Below are positions 1 to 12,400 of a stretch of 64,000 bases of DNA, in pieces. The notes below the pieces were generated by a model. The model had not been told where the DNA came from. It searched no databases and was given only the letters and a program-made list of their open reading frames with translations. The position numbers and the translations under genes were made by a program. How positions within the stretch are numbered: the first letter of the stretch is position 1; each line of letters opens with the position of its first letter. This stretch comes from Pieris napi (taxonomy: Eukaryota; Arthropoda; Insecta; Lepidoptera; Pieridae): contig NC_062234.1 of assembly GCF_905475465.1 (NCBI RefSeq), positions 11,121,001 through 11,185,000 of the forward strand. The letters run 5' to 3'.

Positions 1-55
1 AATACACAAGTTTTGCGTAGAGACAATTCCGATGGCTTTACGTCCATGTACTTAC

Positions 56-497
56 ACATCAGCACCATCTGCATAAGTTTGTCCAAACGCCTTGTATTTA
101 AAAAGTGGTTTAGATCCCAAGGATTTTTTTATAGCTGCTAGAAAATTGAGAGGGTAGCGCTCGCCGGCAACACCACCTACGATCAGTTGACTATTAGTAT
201 CTAAATATTTTTTAATCTAATTGTTATTCATCTATAGACAATTATTACTTACTACGCAAGGCGCTCGGTTGTGATAGAAACTTCGCCGCGTCTTGTACTA
301 CGGCTGTAAATTAATTTCAATATAAATATGAATTATACTCAATGAATACATTGGCTTTTGGATAAAGCTTACCTTTCATTGCTATCTTTAAATCAGGCGG
401 CGTCACTTTTTCCATATCTTTACTCAAGTGTTCCTTTGCTTCATCTGCAATATCTTTGATAGGCATATACGGCATAATAAGAGGTGACGTTTCTATT
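56..497 (-). CDS. Module 4 (A-B-C exon triplet), last seen before the edge
   Basis: Exon A 373-497 (125 nt) ends TPPDLKIAMK. Exon B 253-303 (51 nt) codes VVQDAAKFLSQPSALR. Exon C 56-176 (121 nt, three codons longer) ends FGQTYADGADV at a GTAAGT donor. The open phase-2 donor at position 56 means at least one more exon lies outside the window. Confidence 0.6.
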
Positions 498-3400
498 CTA
501 GGGTAAAAAAAATGGATACAGTAATAATCATTTTATATGAAATAATAAATAAGACTTCGACTTACTCTTTCGCTCCAATATCGTAAGTCATAAGATAGTT
601 ATTTCTTTTCGCTACCTCATTTTTCGGATTATTCTTCATCATTTGAAGAAGAGCTTGTTTTGCTTTGTCTGGTAAAAAATAGTTTATCTGTTGAATTTGA
701 ATATCACTTTTTGTTCATAAATGTTATATCCTGCGATCGTACCTCTGTCTCTGATGAACGCAGATAAATAGTTTGCACAGCGTTCAATGACCTCTAAAAG
801 AAAGAACACATTATGTGATTGTTACGCAATTTGGTGCCGAACCTTTGAATATCCAACCAACCGTTCATATCTTTTTTTAAGTTTTTTGGAGTAACAGTAT
901 CAACTGCTTTATGCAAAGGTTCCAAAAATACGGGAGCCGTAGTCGGATCAGGCGCGCTACTTGTCAACCCTGGCGCAGACTTTAATCTGAAACATATAGA
1001 ATATTTCGCAAAATCAACAGCCCAAATTAAAGTGATACATTCAACTGAGATTAAATATCTATATCCGTAAAAGATTCCGAATTCGAAAGTAGTGAACATA
1101 TATAGAGTTAGATAAAAATTATTATTTACGTGTAAGCTGCAACAAATCTAGTGGGTAGTACAGAATACTGCGGCGTGAACGGCTCCTGTCCATTTTTCTC
1201 TAATTCTTTAATAAGAAGATCAAACGCTGGTCCTCGCTCAACTAAAATTACGGTTAATAGATTATCATTATAAATCAATATTATGTACATTAAAACAACT
1301 AGAAACACCTACTTTCATCAACAGCACACTGTGAGAGATATTTCGAACATATGTCCAGAGTTTCTGCAACAAAAAAGTTTTTTTAATGTAATTTCAGAAA
1401 GCTTACACCAAATTGACTTAGCCATATACCTTTCATATCTTCCTTTAACTCAGCTGGAGTCTGTCCTTCAACTAGCTTGGAAAGAGCGGAATGAATTTCT
1501 TGAGATAAATTCGGATCATCGTGGTCGTTTTCTAGACCCTTTGCGTCTTCTAATCTGAAAACTTATTCAATTGTACTAACATGATATTATACACTTATTA
1601 ACGTCAATAAAAGAAATTATTCTAAATTAGCATTTGCAATTGGGTCTGGCTTTTCAATATTTTTTAATCATCACATTTTCCTTTAAAAATATGCAACCAT
1701 ATCAGAATCTGCTACCATTAAACCATGTTCTACGTATTGAAGCATATTGTAGCTCTAAATAAACACTATGGCTATTTGATTTCTTTGTACACATTCGGTC
1801 TTACTAATAAAAAATCACTATACATGCGTTATGACAAGGTGATAGTAATTCAGTGAATAGAGCTTGTACAGGGCATAAACTCCTCTTTGACCAATAACCG
1901 ATGTGTATTGGTTGAATAACAAAACGACCCTTATTTATTGTTACCCTGGCAACCCGCCGTGTTTGATTGACGTTTGATTTAATAATTTTGATACGACTCA
2001 TAATTCTAATGTAAGTTGTATTTATTTTATCAACCAAAGCAATTATATACACATTTACTCAATATACTAATAACATTTTATTATTTGCAGCTAATAGAAA
2101 CTCCAAAACCTCAGACAAAGAGGACTAGAATTTTACATAAAAAGCCGCGTTCTGCAGTACAAAAGTTAGAAGAGGTTAGTATCAATGTGATAGAGAAAGG
2201 ACTATTTCATTCAAAATCCCTCAACGATCATACTTAAATAATTTTTTAGGCTCAAACAGAAGCGACTCGCCGAAGCTCACGAAAGAGCTAGACAGAAGCA
2301 TCTTCTAAGGCTCAAATTGTTACAGCAGCAATTAAATAAATAATTATATACTTATAAAAAAAATAAAACCCCCGTTTTAAATGAAATATAACTTTTTATT
2401 TATTTCAAGTCCTTAACTATCCACACCTATGTAAATAAAACAGCCTTAAAAATATGTTTCAATAAAAGCAGCTCTAGCAGCTTGTCTAGCCAGATTGCTT
2501 GGGGGCGTCTAGGTTGGCCTTGGTTCTTCTGGAGCATTCTCAGTGTCATCAAACGTAACATCCAGGTCTTCTTTGATATCAATAGCAATATTGTGGAGGA
2601 TTGCCAGTGCTACTATATATAATTTGGCATTTTCTAATGACACTGAGAAGCCATGAAGAAGACACCTGAATCGAAAACCCTCCACCTCTAGTACTCTTTT
2701 CGACATCAGCTCGCACTCTGTCACAGATCTTCATAACATACTTCTTTGAAAAGCGGTATTTTGTTTTGAAATCGCCATGCGAAAGTAATAACGGATTGCA
2801 CCGAGTTTGGTATGTTCTTTGACTTTCCTTGGAGGCGGCAAATCTTCAATCGTATGTATTAGCTGCATATCAATATTATCTAAATCTTCTATTTGATCTA
2901 TAAAATCTATTTTCAACAAACACAAATATCTACTAACTTAAATCTTTCCTTGAACTAAACAGTCAAAAAATGCTGTCAAACGCGAAATCAGATGAAATTA
3001 CGCAATTTTTGTCTTATACACCCGTTAAACTAGGCCTCTGCGTTGTATAAGCATTGTACAAGTCTTCATACAAACCAGACACTTGTTATAACAGCAGTAT
3101 ACATCAACCTTGTCAATTCAGACATTATTAGTAACATTTTTCTTATAACAGGCTTATACGATGTGCATAAATCTTTATTAGTAAGGCCGATTATGTATAC
3201 GTAGTACTAGTCAAACTTTCTGCGATACATCATAGATATTAAATTCCCCGGGAGGCCAGATAGCATAATTGGAGTGGAGTTAAATATTAATAAAATAATT
3301 ACTCTGTTGCTGCCTTCCCATAAGTCCTTTTCGCCTTGCCTTTCTGGTACAACTGTTGAGCTCCTTTACTTTTCATTGTTTTGACCAGCAATTTAAAAGC

Positions 3401-6400
3401 TGGACCTTTGTCTTCTACAACATTAAAAAACTGTTAACATTAAATTCAAAAAACATATGAAAACAAATGTTTAATTAACTTACTATTATATTCAGCAAAT
3501 TGTGCTAAATAATTGGAACAAATTTCAACCATTTCTGAAAATAAAAACAAGATTTGAAAACACACATTTGAAAGATTTGATTAAATTTTGAATTGTACAT
3601 ATTTATTTTATTTTTATTTATTTACTTTTTTGCAAAAGCATTAAATAATAATATTAACAATCAACCGAAAAAACTAATAACATGGTTCGGACATGGTAAA
3701 GTGAAGGACGGCCTTCGCTAGTAAGCTATCTCTTCCAGGCACCCAGGGGCATTAAAGAAAACAGTAATAAAGAAGAATTATGAAGAAGTCCAAGTGTGCG
3801 AAACCTAATACCTTTATTTTATAGCTTATCAAATTACTAAAACAGAGGAAAAACGAACAACCAATGTAAAGAGACTTAAAAATTATTATGATCACACCTT
3901 TCATGAAGGGCTTGAGGTTGTCTGTTGTCTTTGGGGCCGCAGTTTCGCCAAGATCTTGCTTCAGTTTGTTGGCTATTGTAGAGTTGAAATCAGTAGCATT
4001 GAAATCGATTGCTTGCTTTAACCTATATCATGTTAAATATTAAACTGAATAATATTTGCAAAGATACCGTGCAAAAAAGCGCGGGAAACTTCGTTCATGG
4101 TAGACGTTTTTTTTCATGGTGGTGAAAATTTAATTTAATTTTACTAGTTAAAACGCAGAGGATAAGCTGGTAGTTTTAATTTCTGTATTATATGTAATCT
4201 TTATATCATATTTGTGTATAGTGTCATCGTGTAGTCGATAAGTTTTTGTAAATATTGTATGAACAAGCCCCCCGACCTGGATCGGGGGGATGATGGCCAT
4301 GTTGGCCTGAATCTCCCTGTGGGATCAAACGTATCTGTTGGTTCTCAAGATGAATTTGACAAAATGGATAGGGATTGTTCGTCATCATCTCAGACAGGTG
4401 AAGGAAGTCGTAAACGAACACGTTATTTGCCTTTTTCGGCAGTGTACGAAAATTAAGAAAAAGAAAGGTAGTGGTTCTAGCGGTGATTACTGTCGTCTGT
4501 CAGTGCGAAAGCTTATGCAATGTAGAAGATGAGTCAATTTTAAACAAAAAGGTTACTTCTAAACCTATATCTCAATCCACGTCATCTCCACACTCGCAAA
4601 ATAATAATAATTTACATAACACATCCTTTCAACCATCAACATCTTACATGAAAAAACGAATACAAAAAAAAGTGTGGGTACTTCTTTGGGGTAACAAGAA
4701 AAAAATCTTTCAAAACTACTCTACTTTCTACTTTTGTAGACAAACGACACTAAACACTGAAGTATAACTCCAATAATAAATTGAACTATAGTCAGCACTC
4801 ACTCATCAGCACCATCTGAATAGTTGGCGGTGAACTTTCCATGTGTAAGAAGATGCGCGTCTCCTTTATCGTACATCGACTCCGTTAGAATATTAAAAGC
4901 CTCCAACATTTCTCCTGTTGATCAACATATATTTATATAAACTTAAAATTCGTTTAGAAGTCCTTCTCAAAGAATAACACGTCAGTAATCATTTTACCTT
5001 AAGATAAACAAAATATATATCATGTTGGAAAGGCTTACCAGTAAAATTAAGATAAGCAGGCAACGCTGGAAGAAAAGTTAACGTTAGCAAAGATTCAAAA
5101 CATAATAAGTAAATAATAAAACATACGTACGTAGTTTTAACAGCCCACCCTGAAAAACAAAATAACAAATTATTCAGAGTTAATCAAAAACCCATCTTTC
5201 ATTTTCATCCAAGATACAAATGAACACTAAGAGAAAATGAAAGATGCAAAAAAGATTATTTACAAAAAGAAATTACCTTAAGTGTTCATTTGTTTCAAGT
5301 AAGTCGAGAAAATGAAAACGCAAATACAAGATTTTTCTATTTTTATAATCATTTTAAACATTTTAAGTCTGCGTTATCTTTCATAATTCATTTCACCATA
5401 AGTTCAAGGTTATAGTTCAAGTTGGTGCTGTAGGTTGTGGTTTTTCTTTAGCAACTAATTTCTGGACTGTTTCTAAGCTGACATAAATCCTTTTATTTCG
5501 GTAAAAATCTAAGCGTCTGATCAAAAGCCCCGCGCAATTCTCCTGCTAAAATTTATTTTTATTTATATACACCACAGGCTTGAGGAAAATATATCTCCAA
5601 AAGTAAAATTAAAAGTCAAGTTTTATACTCACATCTCCTCCCATCATATTAAGGAAGTCATCAGCGAAACCCGCGTCCCCTGCTTCATCAGCTTCTATAA
5701 GATCTGTCGGAAACAATTAGATATATAATAATGAAATAAACCGTAACAAAGATTAGTAATAGCACATTATGCTCTTCTACATTATCTTTCATTATATGAG
5801 TGAGTTACAATTATAGTTTCCCCCGATATCAAATTCAGAGCTTTCCGTGTTTAACGCAACAAGTTTATCATAGCTCAAGCACGCTTAAAAAAATATCCTA
5901 AAAGTTTGTCGAGAGTGACCATAAAAATATTGCGATTTATAAATAGGAATAAAAATATCTCGGGAGATCTAAAGTAAAATGTATACCGTTTATTCCTTCT
6001 GCACACTGGTGGCAGAAGTCTTGGGCGTGGTGGCTGCCGAGGTGCTAGTGGCGCTGGTAGCCTCCGAGGGTCCTGCGGACTGGGAGCCCTCCGACGCCGA
6101 TCCTTCAGGAACCTCCTCCGCAGTCTTTTCTACTTCTTCATTTATAACAAACAATTACCTTTCAGCGAACTTATCTGCTTCACAATTTCCGGCCGCTTAC
6201 AAAGCTTAACATACGCAACTATTGCCTATTTAATGAAAAACTGCGCATGATGACTAAATTCTTAGTTTGTTTGAACTTGTTACAATTGTTCTGTGACCAC
6301 AAGTATCAGATTTCTATACAATTATACGCCAATAAAAACAATTGACACAATTTCAAACTCATGGCGTTACCTCGTGAGCAGGGCATGTCCATTTCGTTGA

Positions 6401-9400
6401 AATTGCATCGAATTGCTACAAGGCATGTACTTACCTTCGTCTTCGTCGAAGTCCATCATCAGCATACGGTCCTCGGACTCAGCCAGTATTTCGTCAATCC
6501 AAACCGCTATCTGAAGTATATATTTATAGACAAACCTTTTTAAGAGGAGAGTAATAAAAGTCGTGCACAAATAAAGTTACCATGTATAGTCCTAACTTAT
6601 TATTATTATTATATTTTATTTATCCAATTAAAGAAACAAATTATAACAAATTCAACTATTAAGCTACAATTAAACTTAAACAGTAGAGTTAAGCATTAAG
6701 ATTTATAAAAATGCAATGCCAGTAACGTACTCGAATATAATATGCAGATTAGTAATCAAAGTGAAGGAATTTTTACTCGCCGCAAAAGATTAAATGGCTA
6801 TTTGAAGTCTTTGGTAGGCCTATATATACATTAAAAAAACAGTGGCGCTACAACTTGTTTAGGTCTTGGCCTCAGATTTCTGAATCTGTTTCATGATCAT
6901 TTATTTAAAATCTAATAGGCAAGTAGATGATCAGTCTCCAGTGCCTGACACACCGACGCCGACTTTTTTTGGTCCAAGACATGTCGGTTTCCTCACGATG
7001 TTTTCCTTCACCGTTCGAGCAAATATTAAATGCGCACATAGAAAGTCCATTGGTGCACAGCCAGGAATCGAACCTACGACCTCAGGTATGAGAGTCGCAC
7101 GCTGAAGCCACTAGGCCAACGCTGCTCTATATATATATAAGCGAGTCAATTATTACCTTGTCTGCCATTTCCATCATGAATTTCGCTTTAGGGTGAGTGG
7201 CCCGGCGCGACGGAGGCCTCGTATGCATGTACGAGCACAAATCTTCCAAAATGATGTTCGATAGCCTTAACATTCTGTAAACATGCTCTATCGTTGAACG
7301 AACTATAAATTTAAAATTAAGCAATCTTTATTAATACTGCACTTAAAACTATTCGATTCCTTTATAGGACTTATAAAGGACTTGCTAACAATAATTGTAT
7401 TATTTTTGGACTCACCCATCTGCAAGAGCATACGAGCCAGGTTTCGACAGCCGTTGCTGAATGCCCCTCGCGAACGCTACTGTGGCATTACGAGCCCAGA
7501 CAAATCTCTTGTCACCGCATAACGCCAAAATATCTTTCTTAAATTGATTTATTTTTATCCTATAAACAGAGCAATGAATTAATTGAAGCAAATTTAAATT
7601 TGTATTATGATTTAATTTATACGTAAAACAAATTTAATTGAATTTAGTAATATTTCATTTGAAGCATTTTGCACTTACGTAGCACCCTTCTTCTTCGATT
7701 TCTTGAGATTTATAAAGTATTCGTAAGCTTGTTCCGGCTTGAAAGGCTGGTCCGCATCCAGCATTGTCCGTAATCGTGCAATCTGCGATACAGTTAAAGC
7801 ACATTGTATGTTTGTTATATAAGTAATAATTATTTAAATATTTATATGAGAGATAGGGAAACTCCTATCCTCTGTGGGGTATAGCCTAGTACAAGTTTAC
7901 GACTGGTTGGTTGACCCTCCCCAGCTCAACGTACCTGAAAATCATAGTCCATGAAATGAAAATGGGGGTCCACGATAGTGGATCTCAACACATACACTGA
8001 TAGTACCTATTTACTTACATCATACTATCTTATAATATCAAAACATATACATTATATTGACTTATTGCGTATATTATTTTATTTATAGTTTATTTTATGT
8101 TTATTTAATGCTATGTATATTTTACTGTTATGTAAAATATGATACAAAATTTTATTTTAAATTGTTTTAATTTAAATTCAATTAATAAATGTAGGTATAG
8201 ATTAACATATTGTGTTTTTACTTTAAGTTTTTAACACTAAACTTCACTACAGTTAGAAATTTACAGGAAATCAATATCAGGTAAGTAGGGGGTCTACCCA
8301 ACACGGAAAACATGGCAAGCGCGGTCTACGACACAAAAAAGTTTGGGGAACTCATATATATAGACATTAGACAGTTTTTCATTATAACAAATGACGTTTA
8401 AAGAGTTTACATTGTATCTTTCTTGTGTGTTTCGTTCAGATCAATCATGTTACAACATGTGATGGATATTACCGTGTCGGCGGGAAGCGTACGTGCGTAT
8501 TGTCGCCACAGGTAGATGACGCTGCGCAATGGCGGACGAGAAATGCGCTCAAGACGGTCGGTGAGAACGGCGCCATGCCGCTTCAAGCACCGCGCATGGG
8601 CTCGCGCCGCGCGCTTTGAAAGCTTCACGTCGGTTGCTTTTGGACCTCTGCGAATATGACCATATTGGACTTAAAACTTCTTTCGCGGTAATAGTTTATA
8701 ACATATTTACATTATTATGAATGTTTAAAAAAAATAGCAAACTATTGTGGCAAGGAGCCTAAATGGGAGGAAAAGAGTACATTGTGTATTTGAAATTAAA
8801 TATATAGTTAACACAATAATTTTTGCCTTTACCGTGGTCGAGCAGGCTTCGGGGGCGGCCTCACAGTCTGTTTGGGGAGAGACTTGTGTTGCACTCGAAG
8901 ATCGCGGCCCGCCATTATAGTATCGGCGACCGAAGGTGGTATGGTCTCCGTGGCGTAAGGAGGGTATGGAGGGAACCCTCCGGGGGTCGCTATAATTAAA
9001 CGGCACAATATAAAATATCATTTTATCAATGACTAATCCAGTATTCTCTTCAGAACAAGAGCAAGACAAATTCTCTGCAAGTTGAAATGTGATTTATGAT
9101 CATTTCAAGAAGTTTTATCATATAGGTACTAGAAAATCAACGTTTACGTAAGGGTACCCTAGTTTTTATTACAAGAAAGAGCGTTTGCGTTTTTACTTGT
9201 AGGTACTTAAGTTCTAGAATTGTGTATTCTGTATTTCTACTCAGTACTTCTCTTTTAATATCTCGAATATCGTACACGATTGTTCTCAGCGTAAGCGGGC
9301 CGAATCGTGGCCATTAAATTTACGAGCTGTCAAGGCCCACATATTTACTGGCCTTGATGGCTGTCAGGTCAACAATTGAGATTCCATACGACAAAAAATT

Positions 9401-12400
9401 CAGTAAATTCAGTCTTGAATGCGGTTCCGAGTGATAAAAGTGCCAATAATGAAGAAAAATTATTAATTACTGTAACAGTATTAAGTGCGCGTTAATCGAA
9501 GTGACTAGTGCTTTGTGCGCGTAGTTGGTGTATTTATAATAGTAGGAGAGCTGGCTCCAATTTTTGGGCAGGTATTTGAGGCAAGCTGAAAACTTGTCAC
9601 ATACCTCTCCTATTATATTCCAACACGGAATTGCAGACCTGGCTGGTGAGTAGCGGGGCTAAATCAACCCCTACATTTTTAAAAATATTAATTTTTTTTC
9701 CCCAAAAATATATTTGAGGCAATACGCAATTTATATATGTTGCAGTGTAATACTTAATAAATACGAAAAAAATAAGCCAGACAATTTAATCGGGGCTGTA
9801 ACATTGCCAGACGCCTGCAAAAATTTTTTGCAAAAAATTACAAAAAATGTTTTTGAGGCAGCTTGAAATTTTAATGGAGTGTTATTTATAACTATAAAAT
9901 AAAATTCCCAAAAAGACAGATCATTTCGGTAGGGCTTTCTACCTGCCAGGTGATCAAACAAATAATGGATGGGTACAGGCCTGTACTACTATAGACAAGC
10001 TGTAGTGTGAGAGAGAGCGCATATCGATAGCTGTCTTCGTTCTTGCGTGCCGCGTTACTATTGGCTCTAGCGAGGCCGCGTGACTTACAATAACCCATGA
10101 GGTTTCTAGTTAGAATTTCGGAGAAAAAAATAAAAAACATTCTGAATTTGTACTAATAGTACGAGATCCCGCTGCAGGATTGGTGCGCTCATCGACTATT
10201 TGTTTAAAACCAAATTTTTATGTTTATTTATAATTAAGAGAATACATATGTACTAGGGTGCCTATCAAAATTTGGCCGCAATTATTTTTAATTAAATTAT
10301 TTTTAATTGATTTTTGGTAAAAAATTTCGTTCATTTATTATTTAAATAAAATAACGTCTACATCACGGTAATTAATATGAAGATTCTAAAAAATCACGGG
10401 TGCCGTTGCGCATCTGGCCGCACCTCTTTGCAGCCAGGTGTAAACAGGTATGATTTCGATAAATTTATACGTTTATAACCTATTTTTATGAATTATATGT
10501 CAAATTGAAGCTAATTTTTTTCTATTAATTATCATATAAAGTTGCTTAATTAAATCTGGCCGCAAATAAGGGCTACTGGCTGTTAAAGATAATAAATATT
10601 TAAGGTAGAGTGAAAGAGAGTTAGCGCGTAACATCATTTGTCAGACGAGGACAGCGATTGTCGGCTAAGCGACGCTTTTAAGCCATTGCGCATGCGTCGA
10701 ACGTTAGTGTTCTCAACCACCGGGGAGTAATAGAGACGACTTATAAAAAATATGTAATTTTTTTCAAAATGACAAATTTAAAAATTGCAACAAAAAATTA
10801 ATATTGATTTGATATAATATCGACGGTCAAGTTAGCAATTTGTTGAACATTTTGATGAAGCAATAATCCAATTACAAATTATTTGAATGATTCAAACTTA
10901 AATATTATATCTCTATTAGATATTAATGATATTAAATGGTTTTTTAAAATGATAATAAATTTTGAAGTTTATATTTTTTTTTACGACGAAACAATAACAT
11001 TAGCGAGCACTTTTGGAATGATACATTATTAAAGTCGAGTACATTGCTTTTTTCGTTACACAAAAAACACGACTTCATCTTTATCAATTTTATTTTACAT
11101 TAATTAATATAATAATTTTTAGATGCACAAATAAAATAACAATGTAAATATAAAACGTTGTTTATTACGAACTCCAAAACAGCGTGGTTTTTTATGTTAG
11201 AATAAAAATGTTGCATCTATCATCAGTAGAACCTCTATAAGTCAAACATCAAGGGAGACGCCAAAAAATATGTACCAAAATGGCTTGTAGGGACTCGGTG
11301 ATTATTTCGATTAACAGAGGGTCAAGATTTCAAGTAATGGAGGTTTTGGTGTTTTAAGGGAAGGGAACAAAACATTTTTTCGAGATTTGGAGGTTTTTGA
11401 CTTATCGAGGTTCGACTTAATAGTATTAACAGACGATCGAACTTGGTACGGACCGGATAGCGGATTGGTATGGCGTACCAAATCCGCTACTCACAACACA
11501 CGGCCGGATCTCGCAGTAACTGCGTGGCGTGTACACAGTTCAGACGTCATGCCTCCGACGTTATCCAAGCGCGCTAAAATTGCGATTGTTGTTGCGACAA
11601 CAGTAATGCCGCCACAAATATCATGAAAAAAAAGAAAGGAGTGAGCAAAAACATTTTTAAAAAACCGTGATGAATTTAGTCACATGAAGTTGAATACAAT
11701 TCATGTGATGTATCCCACAAGCACGGAAAGTCTTTATACAGTGCCAAAACATCGACAAGGACTTCGTGTTCTGTTAAAATCTCCGCCATAGTGCGAACAT
11801 GCGCTGACGCACGTGCTACCTCCAGAATGTTTCAAACGTGACTGCCGTGCGTTTGTCCGGTCCGAGTGTACAGACTCGCGGATTTGGTACGGAGCGGACC
11901 AAATTCGATGTGCAAACCATCGGACCGAGCGAACACGAAGTAATAATAATAATGTTCGGCAGACAACTCTCCAGACGAACGGATATGGTATGGAGCGTAC
12001 GGAATCCGCTGTCGGGCCCGTACCAAGTTCGATCGTCTGTTAATACTTTAACGAGCTTCTACTGTATTCAGTTTGAGAACACTGACATTCGACGCATGCG
12101 CAATGGCTTAAAAGCGCGTCGCTAAAGGTGATATCAGACGGTTCACTCGGATGATTGTTCACTCGAGTGAATGCTTCAGTTTTTTTCATTCTATGTTCAC
12201 ACGGCTTAGACGAAATGATACAGAAATGAACATTCATTGTTCTTTCTTTTAAATATGTCATCGAATGAAGTTGTACGTCTTGGAATTAGTTTAATTTGTG
12301 ATCATTTAATCAAAGAGTTGACAAAAAAGAAGCAAAGAAAACGTCGATGGTGGTGGGTGCGACCATGGATTGAAAGAAGAAATTTATTTTAAAAAAAAAG

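Noticed and set aside
3299..3414. Gene end at TAA 3299
   Set aside because: A donor at 3302 gives exactly the 112-nt C-exon length and joins the next A exon in phase, so splicing is the better reading, though a short form stays possible.
8725..9069. 114-codon minus-strand ORF
   Set aside because: The real exon 8833-8989 is in another frame (PPYPPYATE), which alone fits the splice phases on both sides.
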